Source: Owenia fusiformis
Lineage: Eukaryota; Annelida; Polychaeta; Sabellida; Oweniidae
DNA: 64,000 nucleotides
Assembly: GCA_903813345.2 (NCBI GenBank)
Contig: CAIIXF020000010.1
Coordinates: 9,848,349-9,912,348 of the forward strand
Direction of reading: 5' to 3'
In this document: piece after piece, positions 13,236 to 25,812 of the stretch
Position numbering within the stretch: position 1 is the first letter of the stretch
How the letters are laid out: each line of letters begins with the position of its first letter
Translations under genes and position numbers: made by a program
The notes under the pieces: model-generated
Told to the model about the DNA's origin: nothing
Databases searched by the model: none
Seen by the model: the letters and a program-made list of their open reading frames with translations, nothing else

Positions 13236-13451
13236 CAGGGGCATAGCCAACTTTCAGTCAGGGGGGATACGATCGCCAAGAAAAACAATCTCGGTTTTCA
13301 TTCGGGAGAGGGGTGCAATCGTGGCAAAAGCAGGCCAAAAGATGCAACTTCCTTCAAAATTGAGCTAGAAGCTTCTTTCTCTTCTTCTATTTCATGGTTC
13401 TATTTTATTGGTTATGCATCGCACCCCCCCCCCCCCCTGGCTACGGCTATG
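13236..13451 (+). mobile_element. hAT-like MITE with G/C homopolymers, copy 2
   Basis: It starts CAGGGGCATAGCCAACTTTC and ends CTGGCTACGGCTATG, aligning along its length with the copy at 9323 (shared GATCGCCAA and AATTGAGCTAGAAGCTTC). A C run of 12 or more precedes the right end. A flanking duplication is not clear here. Confidence 0.65.
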
Positions 13452-14320
13452 CCATTTGACTTTGAGAGTCAAAAAGAGAGGCGACAAGACAGTTAAAACA
13501 AGTACTTCCAATAAATACTTTTACAGTTTTAATGTGTTTATCAACGACCCTACTAGTCAAATTAATGGAAACGAAAAATAAATGCTTTCATTACGGAAAA
13601 ACCGGAAAACCGTAGAAATATCTACCTGATTCGCTAGAATAGTCACATTACTTCAGTGCAAACAATTAGTATCTATAATATTTATTTTATATTATTGATA
13701 TCTTTCCCCTGACAATATGTTATCTCATGGTCCGTTAACATCATCAACAATGTGATTTACAACAAGAGATTAACCAACATTTCTTTAATTAAAAAGTTGA
13801 TATTTCTTGCTTTTTTAAAGCAAAAACACTATGACACAATAGCATCAAGGCAAAATCAAAACATGGTGTGGAAATAAAAGGCATACAAAATGGCCATTAA
13901 AAGGACATAACATGGGAAATCTTGCCGTTTTGCAACCATTCCTAAAATCAGTAAAGCATACCAGACTGAGAAACGCCGGATTATGGACAACTGGCTGATG
14001 TAATTATGAGCGACAAGACAGTTCAAACAACACATGACGCTCAATATCAATATGTTGTAATGTTTCTTCCAACGGCCCCGTTTATTATATTATTAAAACA
14101 ATTGCTCAATTTGCAACAACGCTGTATTTATTTTTATATGTGATATACCTGATATATTGATAATATGTCTTCCATAACAAATGCTTATATCTTACCTCAG
14201 TCATTTCATTATCTCATGGTTAGACATAATCAATCTTATGATTTACCACAAAGAATTACACCATTTCTTAATTTTTTTACTTATCAAACATCACTTATTA
14301 AAAATATAAAAAATGGACAA
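13440..14320 (+). repeat. diverged direct duplication of about 0.5 kb
   Basis: GCGACAAGACAGTT occurs in both halves (about 13480 and 14010). TTATCTCATGGT followed by a similar ACATCATCAA/ATGATTTAC block occurs at about 13719-13830 and again at 14206-14300. This indicates an old tandem duplication with a period near 0.5 kb. No coding content was recognised. Confidence 0.45.
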
Positions 14321-15337
14321 TAAATTTTTTGAATAAAACTATCAAATCAGTCATTGCTCGGCAAATACAAAGTATAAAGGAATAATAAACAGAACGTGTT
14401 CGCACAAAGTTGAAAATACGGATCGGCAAGTCAACAAGTCTGACCGTTAAATAAACAAACATAACCTATGTCTCCAATTGTTCGTCTGCTGGTCAGAACT
14501 TGGTATCCGCTTCGGATAACCAATTTCTGAGAATACTGATGTCTTGAATAGATCAGACTTTTTGCATAAAGACGTCTTTAAATAAGAATATTTAATCTGC
14601 AACTTCAATTAATATCGTAAACCACAACACCTTGCTGGCGTCTGGTAAATCTAAAAACCTGTTTTTCTTAAAATATTACATTTTTATTAATAGATTTATC
14701 AAGTGTAGCTTTCTTTTAAACGAATTGTCCTTATCTAGCTTTATGGATTATCACGCTTCTATTTAGCTAAACACATCGATACTTACTACTCGTTATCAGT
14801 CCAAAAACCAAGCATACACATGTAGCATATTCAAATAAATGTCAGAATGTAGGCCTATCATATCACGCGCGTAGTTCTAAAGTTAACAACATATTAATGC
14901 AATAGAATAAGACACGATAATTAAAAAGATAAACCTCGGTATTCGGGCCTAAAAACCACGGATACGTGTATCAATACCTAGGGGTAAGCAGAAGTAACCT
15001 TCCAAATAAGTGTATCAATAATCAAGGATAGCGACAACTAAGCACCGAGTAAGATGGTAATAAGCAGTTTATTGCAAATTATTAAACACGATTTTGTCTT
15101 GTGAGCCCCTCCATCAACGAACAGTGATCAGTGAGCACATGACTTTTTATGCCAATGAAAGCACGGCAGGTTCTATTCACATTCAAATGAGTTTGCCCTC
15201 AAATCACAATCAACCTGGTAGCCATTATTTGCATTTGTGAATACAAGCTGAGATTAATCAAGGCATAAAATGACCAAATGATACAATCTGATAACTTATT
15301 GCAAATTGTTATAATAAAAATTATATATTATATAAAA
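14321..15337. other. non-coding AT-rich stretch
   Basis: Nothing recognised beyond short AT runs. The reading frames are short. Confidence 0.4.
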
Positions 15338-15720
15338 ATTCAGTCAAACTGATGTCATATTTGGAATCTACATGTAAAATTACACCTAGAAATGTGGTTT
15401 TGAAGAGTTTATAAACTTTGAACATTTAATTTTCTTTGAAAATGTGAATTCTAGGTGATCAAGGAGATTCCCTATAGAGTCCATGTTGTAAAATCACAAA
15501 ACATGAAATATTTTTTCTTGTGTTGGGCAGATAATATTTTTATTTCTTTTACTGGATATATTTTAATTTGTAAAACTATCAGATACATAAGGGTAATATG
15601 AAAAGGGAACCACTAAAACTGATGAATATTCAAGTTTAAGAGAACTTTGTAATATCCTGCCATGTTATTTCACCCGAATTAGCCACCTGTTGGCAAAACT
15701 GGTAACTACCTACTCGCATC
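15338..15720 (+). mobile_element. GCGAGTAG MITE, copy 1 (left end lost)
   Basis: It aligns through most of its length with 22011-22431 and, inverted, with 52168-52589 (shared ATTCAGTCAAACTGATGTCA near the left, GTAACTACCTACTCGCATC at the right). The left terminal GGTGCGAGTAG is missing and replaced by AT-rich sequence. Non-coding. Confidence 0.7.
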
Positions 15721-16186
15721 AGAGTAATTGTGTAACAATTTGTTTACAGACTAAAGAAAGCTGAATAGTAAATATACATCAAGGGAAGCTGCTTATCAAA
15801 AAATATATGTTGATATTTTTCAAATATATATTATATATATATAAAATAAGTGACAACAAACCATTAATAACATGCAAAATGACACAACATACCATTTGTT
15901 ACAGGAACCAAACACCATCCATGAAATTCTGATTGTTTATCAATTGGACTCCAGATTGAAAATCTTAAAATCATGACACTCCTGATGATATCTAGAGTCT
16001 ACCATTTTTGCCCTTTTTTCTCATTACTTGTCTCTAATGTAAACACGGTGGTATACGTAGCCCAATTTATCGGGGACTTTAAGCTCATGGTATTCTAGAG
16101 ATAATACTAGACAACACCAAAGCCAAAGCGTAGCAAATCCTATCGAACAGCCATGGCTGGCATTTTTACAAACAAAGTATATAGCA
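15721..16186. other. non-coding stretch
   Basis: It contains a TATATATA run near 15828 and a left-half copy of the GTCACCACC family at 15871-15925. Nothing else was recognised. Confidence 0.4.
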
Positions 16187-16460
16187 AAAATGGCAGCCAT
16201 TTTTCAAAATGGCCACCTTCTACCAAAAGTGTCATTAGACAGTGTGCCCTGCTTATAGTATTCACATACCAAATATGAACAAAATCGCTTTACTACTTTT
16301 CAAGTTATAGTAAAATACGTTAAAATGGTGGCCATTTTTCTAAATGGACGCCTTCTACCAAAAGTGTCATTAAACAGTGTGCCATGCTTATAGTATTCAC
16401 ATACCAAATATATGAACAAAATCGCTCCACTACTTTTCGAGTTACAACAAAAATCGTAAA
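16187..16460 (+). repeat. tandem duplication of about 130 bp with GGCCxCCATTTT words
   Basis: Two adjacent near-identical units: AAGTGTCATTA, CAGTGTGCC, GCTTATAGTATTCACATACC and ACAAAATCGCT each occur twice, about 130 bp apart. Short reverse-complementary words of the AAAATGGCNGCCATTTT kind occur here and again near 16620. Likely part of an unclassified repeat. Confidence 0.65.
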
Positions 16461-16938
16461 ATAATGAGTAAAGGCTACCATTTTTCAAGATGGCTGGCAT
16501 GTGCTTCTTTAATATCTACATTTCTAGCTTTATTAATGTCCTATATCATTTTTTTACATTTAAAAAATATTGCTATTACAGTTTTACATATTGCACCTAA
16601 ATAACTGTAAAATCGGCACTAAAATGGCCGCCATTTTGAAATGGACGGATGGATGGACGGAAGTGTTCCCTATATCCCTCAGAACTTTGTTCGATGGGAT
16701 AATAACCCTTTTGTGTGAGAAGTTGTCCTCAAATAAGTCAGATACTCAACTTTAAAATGTCAAAGGTCAATAAGGTTCAACAATCTGAGTCTTTGAACTC
16801 TTCAATTTCACATGTATATTTTATTTTTTATTTTTCTTGTCTAAAGACCTACTACAAACCATACCTTTGTCCTTCTACATATTGTCATTTTCTGATTAGA
16901 CAAAAATCACGATAGTTTGAGATTTCAAAATTCATATA

Positions 16939-17601
16939 ATGGCCTAGTCACATAGCCCGGCCGATGAGGTTACGATGAGCCAGCGATGCAATTTTCACCG
17001 AACTCGGCCGAACACCGGCCGGACATCCGTGGCGTTTGTTGCTTAAAACTGCATCGGTGAAATTTTAACTTCGGAGTTAAATTTCACCGGGCTCTCACCG
17101 AGCTCCCTCATCATGTCATCGCAGCCCCATCGTAACCACTTCGGAAAACACGTCGGCCGGTGCACGGCCGAGTATCGACCGGTGTCCCGTGCATCTGAGA
17201 CAACCAGAGGACGAGGTTTTTTAACGGACAGCGGCCGAGCTCCGACCGAGCTCCGGCCGATGTGGGACAGAGCATCGGCCGGTCACTGTTCAAAGCCCGT
17301 TAACAACCCGGCCGGCGATCGCACGGTGTCCTGTTACCTGCTCGGGTACCGGCCATATTCCTTCCGATGTCTGGCCGACCTCCGGCCGGTAGTTGCTGCC
17401 ACATCGGCAGAAAAAAACTACCATTTTGAGACAGACTCCGTACGGTCACCGGCCGTGTTCGGTCGGTCGCCTGAAGATGTCCGGATGGAGTCCGTTCACG
17501 TCACCGAGCTCTGCTTCCGATGAGGAGAGCTCGGTGGCACCAAAAAAATCCACCGAGCTCTACCGATGCCGGACATCGACCGGACTATGTGACTAGGCCA
17601 T
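16939..17601. mobile_element. GC-rich TA-target MITE
   Basis: Ends are ATGGCCTAGTCACATAG and its complement CTATGTGACTAGGCCAT, flanked by TA (16937-16938 and 17602-17603). The inverted match continues as CCGG and CGATG. The interior is very rich in CGGCCG, CCGAGCTC and CpG, in sharp contrast to the AT-rich surroundings, and has hairpins at about 17055-17089 and 17526-17560 (GAGCTCGGTGG stem). The open frames across it on both strands are a by-product of GC content; no protein motif is visible. Confidence 0.75.
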
Positions 17602-17603
17602 TA

Positions 17604-19412
17604 GGCACCACTTTTCGCTAATTTACACATGATATTTACGTAAGAACATATACCAAATAAGTTGGTCAGAAAAGTTCAGTTTGTCAATTTATACAATAAT
17701 TCGATAGAAAGAATATGATTTAGCGGTGCAGAACCAGTATCATTTTGAAGAAAATGACTTGGCAATCTAGTGTTGCATGAATTTTCCAAAAAACTCAAGA
17801 ACCAGAATTTATAAGATGTTGAAGTCTTGCAATTTTATTATAGCGACTAACACACCTGTAGCCTACCCATCTATGTCATATATATCAATAATGTGTCTAT
17901 TAATAAAGGGGTACAGGTGCATATTCTCTGCATTCTCAAACGTGCGTTAAAGACTAAAATATCTGCAATGAATTGGTTATCTCGCTTATACAATTTCTTT
18001 GTGAAATAGAAGCTAGAAGAATGTAACAAGTGTGTTAATCAAATCACAAGGCTCTTCAACTCATGGAAAGAGCAATGTTAGAACTCATCTGTATAACAAT
18101 TTCTGGAGTGAACTGACACACAGTAGAAACAATTAAAGTAATACTACTGTTGTTAAGTAACGTCTCAAGGAGTTTACAGTCAAAATGTATCCATAGTTCT
18201 ACAAATTTGAAATAATTATATTTGCTCCATATAATGATTCAGTCAATATTTTTTAACCTCTAAAAGTCAATATTTTTTTTAACTGAATTTCTTTAATTGT
18301 AAATATTAATACATTGCTGGTAATTCTTGATTTTTGAAAGTTACGATTTTTTTAATGATTTTTTTTAGTGGCTAAAAATTCTCCTGCAAAGAACAAAAAC
18401 TAGAAATGAGACCCCCAATTGGACAATATCATCACCTAAAACCATGTAATTCACTTCCATTATCATTGTGATAAGAGATAAGTTCAACACATGCCATATA
18501 TTACATGCGAAATCCTAACAAGATATTACATGACACAAACTAACAAAACAAGAAGAATTATTGATATTAAAAAATATATACCAGTGTATTGGAAAAGAGA
18601 TATGAATTCTGTATATAAGTTTATGTCCCTGCTTTTTGTATATCTCATAAGTCAAGTACCCATCGATTTTGAGGATTAACTTAATTATTGCAATATATCA
18701 ATAAGCAATAATAGTCATAGTTATAATAGTCACTTTTTATATAATGCCACTTGGATAACAAGCATAGTCACAGGTTAAAAACACCATTTTTTATTTCAGT
18801 TTATTCATGCATTTTCTCGTAACATGATAATAGCTACTATGACATCAGAGATAATGATTGACTACGCATCCAATCACATCAATACAATACAGTGTGCTAT
18901 TACATACCAGTGGTTGCGGATTAATCTATAAGCCATCAGAGAGAGGGAAATAAAGGTTAGATGGGTAACTCTGTAATTCATTACACATACTGACACTGCC
19001 GTTTGATGGACTGGTACCTGCATATTTCAAGTGGCAACGAGGCACACAACCCAGAACACAGTCAATATTGGATTGCTAAACACAAGAGCAAGTTGGATGT
19101 ATCATGGATGGTATTGATGACTAGAGTAAGTAAAATTTCAATTGAAAAAAAGGTATTTCATAAAAAAAAATTCAATTTTTCTTTTTTTTAATATAATAAG
19201 ACAACAAAACAAAATGATACCACTTAAAATAATGAACAATATAAGTAAATTAAATTCTTAATTTTTATCTTTTAATTAAAAACAAGTGAATGCAGAACAC
19301 CAGAAAAGAAACATCTACAAGAGGACCAGCCATTAATGCATTTAATCATATAAATATCAAAACAAAGTGTATCCTTCATACTGTAATAGTTATAGATACT
19401 TCTTTGTATTCT
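17604..19412. other. non-coding stretch with one doubtful exon-like segment
   Basis: Mostly featureless. At about 19033-19126 (+) a stop-free segment lies between a weak acceptor (TTTCAAG) and a strong donor (AGA/GTAAGT). The encoded peptide has a plausible composition (two W, several K) but no motif I recognise. Treat it as unproven. Confidence 0.3.
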
Positions 19413-19905
19413 AAAGGTCCATGTGCAGTATGGCAAGTGATTTTAGACAGTCATATCTTTCACCATGGGTACTTTCTGAGTATTAATACGGTGGTTTTCT
19501 ATTAAAACAATATGTTTTCTTTCAAGTGAAGTACACATGATTATAAAAATATCAATCAAACAATTTGAAAAATTATGAATAGGGACCCCATGTCAACAAT
19601 TTTTTTCAAAATGTTGAATCTATTCACTCAAAAGAGGATCTTCTCTTTCGGATTTTTATTGCATGATAAGATCATTCAATAAGGGGTCTAAAACCTCTTC
19701 AAAAATAGAATGGTATTGAAAGTCTAGTTTTGAAGATATCAATTTTCGTTGACCAAAATTATGCTGAAAACAATGGATAGCACGAATTTTCCTTATGGGA
19801 AAGAAAACATTGTTTTAGTAAAAGCCACTGTATTTATGCCCAGAAAGTACTCATGGTGAAAGATATGACCATCTAAACTCACTTGGCAGAATGCACATGG
19901 ACTTT
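19413..19905. mobile_element. foldback element with arms of about 110 bp, copy 1
   Basis: Left arm from AAAGGTCCATGTGCAGTATG (19413-19525) is matched in reverse complement by the right arm ending GCACATGGACTTTTTT (19795-19905). Shared inner words include ATATCTTTCACCAT and GTACTTTCTG. A second copy with a longer loop lies at 42388-43096. The loop has GATATCAATTTTCGTTGACC, a word also found in the loop of the foldback at 20480-21214. No coding capacity. Confidence 0.75.
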
Positions 19906-20210
19906 TTTCTTAACTGACTCTTATTTATTTCCAACTGACAGCATTATGAACCTAAAATGTAGTTTCCAACAGCAAATTGAGAGTTTGATCATTCTGAATG
20001 TGACATAAATTTGATCTTAACTCTCAAGTAAGATGTTAATCCAGGAAGTTAAGATGCCATGCAGCAATTTGATTACAGACATTAACAGGTTTTACTGCCT
20101 CTGATAAGGGCTAGTTTATTGTATTCAGCTGTGACATTATAGGGTGTAGGTAAAAGTGTCAAAGTAGGAAAGGCCTGGTACTCTACCTAAGCATTGCTTA
20201 TATAGCAGTT

Positions 20211-20260
20211 CAGACACGTAGCCAGGGGGCTCGTGGGTTCAAGCCCCCCCCCCCCCAATT
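20211..20260 (+). mobile_element. single end of a hAT-like G/C-run MITE
   Basis: CAGACACGTAGCCAGGGGG followed by a C run resembles the ends of the 9323 and 40632 elements. No mate was seen; probably truncated. Confidence 0.4.
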
Positions 20261-20479
20261 GGCCAAAAGTTCTTTTAAAATTGTGCAGTTTTTCGCCATC
20301 CTGAGCACTTTTCAAGTATTTTTTTACATTCAGTTACTTTAGCAGTCACAATGCCATGAGCAACCATATGATATATTTCGAATTTATTGAGAATGAAAAC
20401 CTAGTTGCCATACAGCTTTTGTAGTTTTCAGAATTTAATGTCAATTAGAGTTAAAGGTAAATTTCATGAATTCAAGACC

Positions 20480-21214
20480 AAAGAAAGACGGAAAGTATTG
20501 CAACAGATTTCGTACAGTCATGTTAGATTGTGGCTATTTTCTGAGGATTTGAGCAGGTGCATATGTTAGGCCAATATATTTCCTCCAGGAAAAGTACTCA
20601 TAATACTTTGAGTATGTGATACAATGATGATAAAATAATTTCAACTTTGAGACAGGGAAGGTGCTAACAACCCACCTACATGTTTTTTCAGAAATGTTGT
20701 CCTGATTTGCAAATCCTTCCATCCCTGCTTTTTTAATTTTTGTTGCGTCAATATGTTGCATTTTGACACACAGTTAATCCTTTAAAGGAATAATGCATTC
20801 CTTCAGGGGTTTTCAAGATATCAATTATGGGTGACCAAAATCAAGCTGAAAGCAATGGATTGCATGAGTTTTCCCTATGGGAAAATAACATGGACTATAT
20901 TGTTTTCTACTTTATCCATAAGATATGCATTATTCCTTTTAAAGGGTTAACTGTGTGCCTCAACACCCAACATATTGATGCAAAAGATCCAAAAGCAGGG
21001 GTAGAAGGGGTTGAAAATCAGGACAACGTTTCTGAAAAAACATCTGCACCTTCCCAGTCTCAAAGTCCAAATTATTTTATCATCTCTATGAGTACTTTTC
21101 CTGTAGGTATTGCATTTGCCTAACATATGCATCTGTTTAAATCCTCAAAAACAGACAAATTGCAATATATGACTGTCTGAAATCTGTTGCAATACTTTCC
21201 GTGCTCCTTTCTTG
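20480..21214. mobile_element. foldback element with arms of about 300 bp
   Basis: Left arm 20480-20797 and right arm 20925-21214 are diverged inverted copies. Shared words include GGAAAGTATTGCAACAG at the outer ends, GGAAAAGTACTCATA, GATGATAAAATAATTT, GTTGTCCTGATTT and CACAGTTAA. The loop of about 130 bp resembles the loop of the 19413 family. The short frames inside are not a real gene. A fragment of one arm recurs at about 56760-56876. Confidence 0.75.
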
Positions 21215-22010
21215 AAAGACCAAAACTTTCACTTTTGATAAGTTCTTTAGGTATTATTAATACTCAGATATTAGGCAACTGATGAAATTTAAAACTAATC
21301 AAATCATTGAATGCACAAGGAGATTACATTCAGTATTTGATACCATTCATATCTACCTTTGAAAGAGATTAAATAATCAAAAAAAAAGACACTCAATATT
21401 TCGTAAAAACACTTCAACAACAAAATATCAGTTTGTGGCAGAACTAATTAACACAGTAATATGAACTTATGGCTTGTCTTCTAGTCTTGAGCAACTTTTT
21501 TTTTAAATGTGTGGATGCCTAATTCAATTTTTCTTTGATATATCAATGCTTAATAAAAGAAGAAAACAATCCCCAAAATTAAACTGCATTGACAGCATGA
21601 GTTATCAGTTATCCCTCTGGAAAAATAACACAGGAATGTGTTCTACTTCAATCTCAATGAATGATAAGTACAGTAATTGTTATGTCAATATAATATATAA
21701 TAGTGATAATCTCATATTTCGTAGACTTTGAGATATACAATATCACACACCCTTGTAAAATGGTATATGCTCAACAGCAGACAGGATACAGAAAGAAGAA
21801 AATCAAAAATTAAGTTTGGAAAAAAATAAAATTTCTGATAAAAATAATTTTAATTAAAAAACAAAAAGGTAAAAAACTAAGATTTTTGACAAAAATAATA
21901 AAAAATTAATAAAAAAGTAAAAATATTATGCATGTAATTGTATACAAACTATATAGCTTGTTTTAAGAAGAAACCCATCCAAATTCAAATCGTCACCCAG
22001 GAATAGACTA
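21215..22010. other. non-coding stretch
   Basis: A decayed fragment of the foldback loop sequence may lie near 21595-21660. An A-rich tract with AAAAATTAATAAAAA words lies at about 21820-21930. No gene recognised. Confidence 0.4.
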
Positions 22011-22431
22011 GGTGCGAGTAGAAATAATCTTGATTTACGTTATTAAATATTCAAAATTCAGTCAAACTGATGTCATATTTGAAATCTACGTGTAAAAGTA
22101 CTTTTAGAAATATGGTTTCGAAAATTGTTTATCAACTTTGAAAATTAAATTTGTTTTGAAAATGTGCCTTCCAGTTCGGGTTGATTCCCCATAGACCCCA
22201 TATTACAAAATCACAAAAAGTGAAATATCTTTTCTTGTATTGGACGGATAACATTTTCCTTTACTGGACATATTTTAATGATAATAACTATTAGATACAT
22301 AAGGGTTATATGAAAATTCAACCACTAAAACAGATGTAATTTAAGTTAAAGGGAACTTTCTACTATACCCGCCATGTTATCTGACCCGAACGAGCCACCT
22401 GGTGGTGAAATTGGTAACTTCCTACTCGCAT
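22011..22431 (+). mobile_element. GCGAGTAG MITE, copy 2 (complete)
   Basis: It starts GGTGCGAGTAG and ends CTACTCGCATC, an 11-bp inverted pair with one mismatch, with TA immediately outside both ends, suggesting a TA target. About 420 bp, no coding capacity. It aligns with the copies at 15338 and 52168. Confidence 0.75.
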
Positions 22432-22433
22432 CT

Positions 22434-23512
22434 ATGTTATTGTCAGTATATGCCCCAAGAAAATATTACCTATTGAATTTACAAAGAAAACCCAGTCAAG
22501 GACAAACAGATCATCCTATGGTCAGTTCATAATATTGTGATTATCCCTCAGTCGATAGAACATATCCGCACGAGAAATGCAAAAGGGAAAGAAATTCAAC
22601 AATAAGGAATAAGTAAATTGATGGGTTTGTAATCAGTCAGCATCTATTAGTTGTACAGGTATTTCTGTTTCTATATGTCACTGAAAATATCACATAATGT
22701 TAATTCCATAACATACATCAAATATAACATCATCTTATGGGCAATATTTTTGTTTTATAGAAAATGCTAAGACAACAGTTTATATTAAAGCTGGTTTTAT
22801 GTGGTTCCTCTAAGACAATATCGTACTACACACTTTATCAAGTACTCTATCGTGACTTTAATGTTTTTAAGACCTCCTGGCATACAGGAAATGAATAAAA
22901 CAAAAACGGGATCCTGTACATCAAAGGTTTCTCGCTGTTTATAAACAACTTTTATATCATGAAGATCACCATTGACAAACCGATATAGAAAATAATGAAA
23001 GAGTAAAAATGTTTAGATAGCTTCGATTACTCTTTATGTTACCTTTTGCATAATATAGTACTATGCTTTATATCTAATTTACAGTCATCTGAGGTTATTT
23101 TTCAAAAAGCCTGGATGCCTGCCAGCATCGTCACTTTTCATAAAAATCATTAATACTTTTTGTTTTTCTAGCTTTGTCACATAAAAAGTCTTAAATAAAT
23201 GCTTTTTGTTTTTACCCCCTTAGCAATTGTGCGTACATGTGCAGGAAATGAACAGCTTCACATCAACACACAATCTTCTAATGAAATTGAAAGAGAATTA
23301 AGTTTGACTTGGTTATACATTGTCTAAGATAGCCATGTCTTACAAATAGATATATATACGAGACAGTATACAAATATATCTTCAACATCAGGCCATTTAA
23401 CTTGTCGGCATAAACATTCAAATAAAAAACTCCCATAGCATATACCACTGAAATTGGCAAATCAACATTCGTATGACAATTTTACCAAATAAATTAATCC
23501 AATAATATCGCC
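22434..23512. other. non-coding AT-rich stretch
   Basis: No repeats, exons or RNA genes recognised. Confidence 0.4.
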
Positions 23513-23519
23513 TTGAATG

Positions 23520-23625
23520 ATAAAATATCTAATATGATATTGTATTGTATTGTATTGTTTTATATTGTATCATATTGCATTGTATTATGTTGTATTGTAT
23601 CATATTTTATTATATTGTATTCAAT
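23520..23625 (+). repeat. TATTG pentanucleotide microsatellite
   Basis: Repeated TATTG units (TATTGTATTGTATTG) with interruptions such as TATCATATTGCATTG. The open frame across it is an artefact of the repeat. Confidence 0.8.
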
Positions 23626-23660
23626 TAGTATAGGCTATTTTATTTCATCTATCGATCACA

Positions 23661-24747
23661 CCCAGCCTATTGCCAGGTATAGTCAGTCTATACCAAAAGT
23701 ATACTAAAAGTATACCTTGTTGATAGGTAAATACAGATACCAGACTGATACCATACCAATTATTAGGTACATACTGAATAAAGTTCTGTAAATAGGTATG
23801 AAGATACTGAATAGACTGAATATACTGAAAGCATACCAGTTTTACTTATGATTTTCAATAGTATACTGAAAGCATACCAAATAAACTCTGATAAATAATG
23901 ATTAGACTGAACGTATACCAGTTTTACTTTATCATTTTATAATATAAACGGCAAATGCAAAATTCATGATAAAACTATAACTCAACAATTATTCATATGT
24001 AAGTTCTATTTTATGACCATTTGTTTCCACAACCTGTCCTACCAGACTAGGTGGCAGGGGAGCATTCCTGCTCATAATTACATTGAATGTTTTATACATT
24101 GAAAACACAAAAAATGAGAGAAAGATATGAAAGATACAGTCATAGTAAAATTTAAAAAAGAAATACAGTTAAAATTTGAAAATTAAAACTTTGCATCAAA
24201 AATACACCATGATTAAAACTTGAATATAGTTAATATAAGAATATTAATTTATTTGTGGTATGTCTTTTAGAAGTCTTCATAATCCTGCATCTAATTAATT
24301 AGATAATGTAATGCTAGAAAATAAGACTGCTATCCAAATTACATGTACTAATTTTTCTCATCTGCAGAATGATTTAAAATTTAAGGTATCTCATTAGTAG
24401 GGTCATATTCATCCATATCAGTCTACAGACTGACATGTTAAGACTGTCAGTATAGACTAAATGTCGACCTATAGGTATATACTGATACCATACTGAAAGT
24501 ATACCATTGGTATATACTGAAATTATACTGAAACCATACTGGTATGTATATACTGAAAGTATACTGAATGTATACCCATTGATTTATACTGAAAGTATAC
24601 TGAAACCATACTGGTAGGTCTAATTACCATAATTGAAACATACCTGTCAATGGAATCATAACATGGGACATATACTGAAAGTATACTGAAACTAGACTAA
24701 AAGTTGACCTGTCAGTATATACTGACCATACCTGGCAATGGGCTGGG
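23661..24747. mobile_element. 1.1-kb element with TATACTGAAAGTATAC subrepeats
   Basis: Left end CCCAGCCTATTGCCAGGTAT and right end ATACCTGGCAATGGGCTGGG are inverted repeats (about 19 of 20), continuing inward as GTCAGT and TATAC words. Both flanks are filled with short units such as ATACTGAAAGTATAC and ACTGAAACCATACTGG, densest at 23680-23930 and 24410-24735; the middle is ordinary AT-rich DNA. It looks like a non-autonomous DNA element whose subterminal parts were amplified. No coding capacity. Confidence 0.65.
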
Positions 24748-25812
24748 CAGTGGCATATTTTGGACACTTAAGCACTGCCTAATGGAAACTCAGCTAGAAG
24801 CATCAGCAATATCTAAAATCATATCATGATAAACCATGACATGTTATTTCTTCTCAGCCCTGAGATGTTTCAGGTGAAACAGAAAGATGCTATGAGTATC
24901 AGAATGATATAATCATATAAAAAAAAGTAAAACCCTGATTTCAATAATGTCCAAAATATAGTACAGAACTCACTCTGGTAAGGTATTTAACACCTAATAC
25001 CATTTAACACAATTTATAATTGCTTCTCATGCATGACCAGGACAGGCAACCAAGCTTTAATAAAAAACATGTATAATCCAATGCTGTGGGTTAGATTTAT
25101 TATACAAGTCCTGAAATGAATTACTCCTTCCACTTGAAAGAAGGCTTTGAAAACAAATAAGCCATCTGATAAATATCATTGAAACATGCACATGGACTAT
25201 TATTTCTAACATTTACACTATATTGTAATAATTTACTATTATTAACAGTGTAATAGATTTTGCTCCTTACATTAAATACACAAAGTTTAACTGGAAACCT
25301 CAATCTGAGATGATTTGATTCTCATTCTTCAATAAATTTAACGGGATTTTGTTTTCTAGCTGAAAAATTAAATCAACTGAAAAAAATTATTGAATCACAA
25401 ATTCATATGGGACAGAAACATTCTGATTGTAACATTTTATAGATAAAAAAGTTTATTGTGAATCATAGCAAAAATGCTCATTCCAAATGCATTGACTCAA
25501 ACCTTAGTATTGCAATTTCAAATGAATACCGGTTACATCTAAGCTCTCAACCCACAATGTAACAAGAACAACAAGACTAGTTCCATTTAAAAAATTTCCT
25601 TCATTCAAGATCATTAAGTGGCATCATTGTAAAATTCTTAATAACTAATATGTATATCCTGCTACAAAATCTGTCATTAGCTAGGCTAGTCATTTACAAC
25701 TTGAACAATGACTAAATCTAAGGATCAATTTGAAACATTAAGGCAGTTTCAATTACACTAATAGCTAGGGATAGTAAAAGAGATGGGAAGAGAAGATCTC
25801 AAATGAGATTAT
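24748..25812. other. non-coding AT-rich stretch
   Basis: No features recognised. Confidence 0.4.

Noticed and set aside
17113-17596. Open frames of 136 and 67 codons in the GC-rich block
   Set aside because: They exist in overlapping frames on both strands because stop codons are rare in GC-rich sequence. The block has transposon ends and TA targets and the peptides have no motif.
20534-21132. Three short frames that look like related small proteins
   Set aside because: They fall in the two inverted arms and loop of a foldback element; the similarity comes from the inverted repeat.
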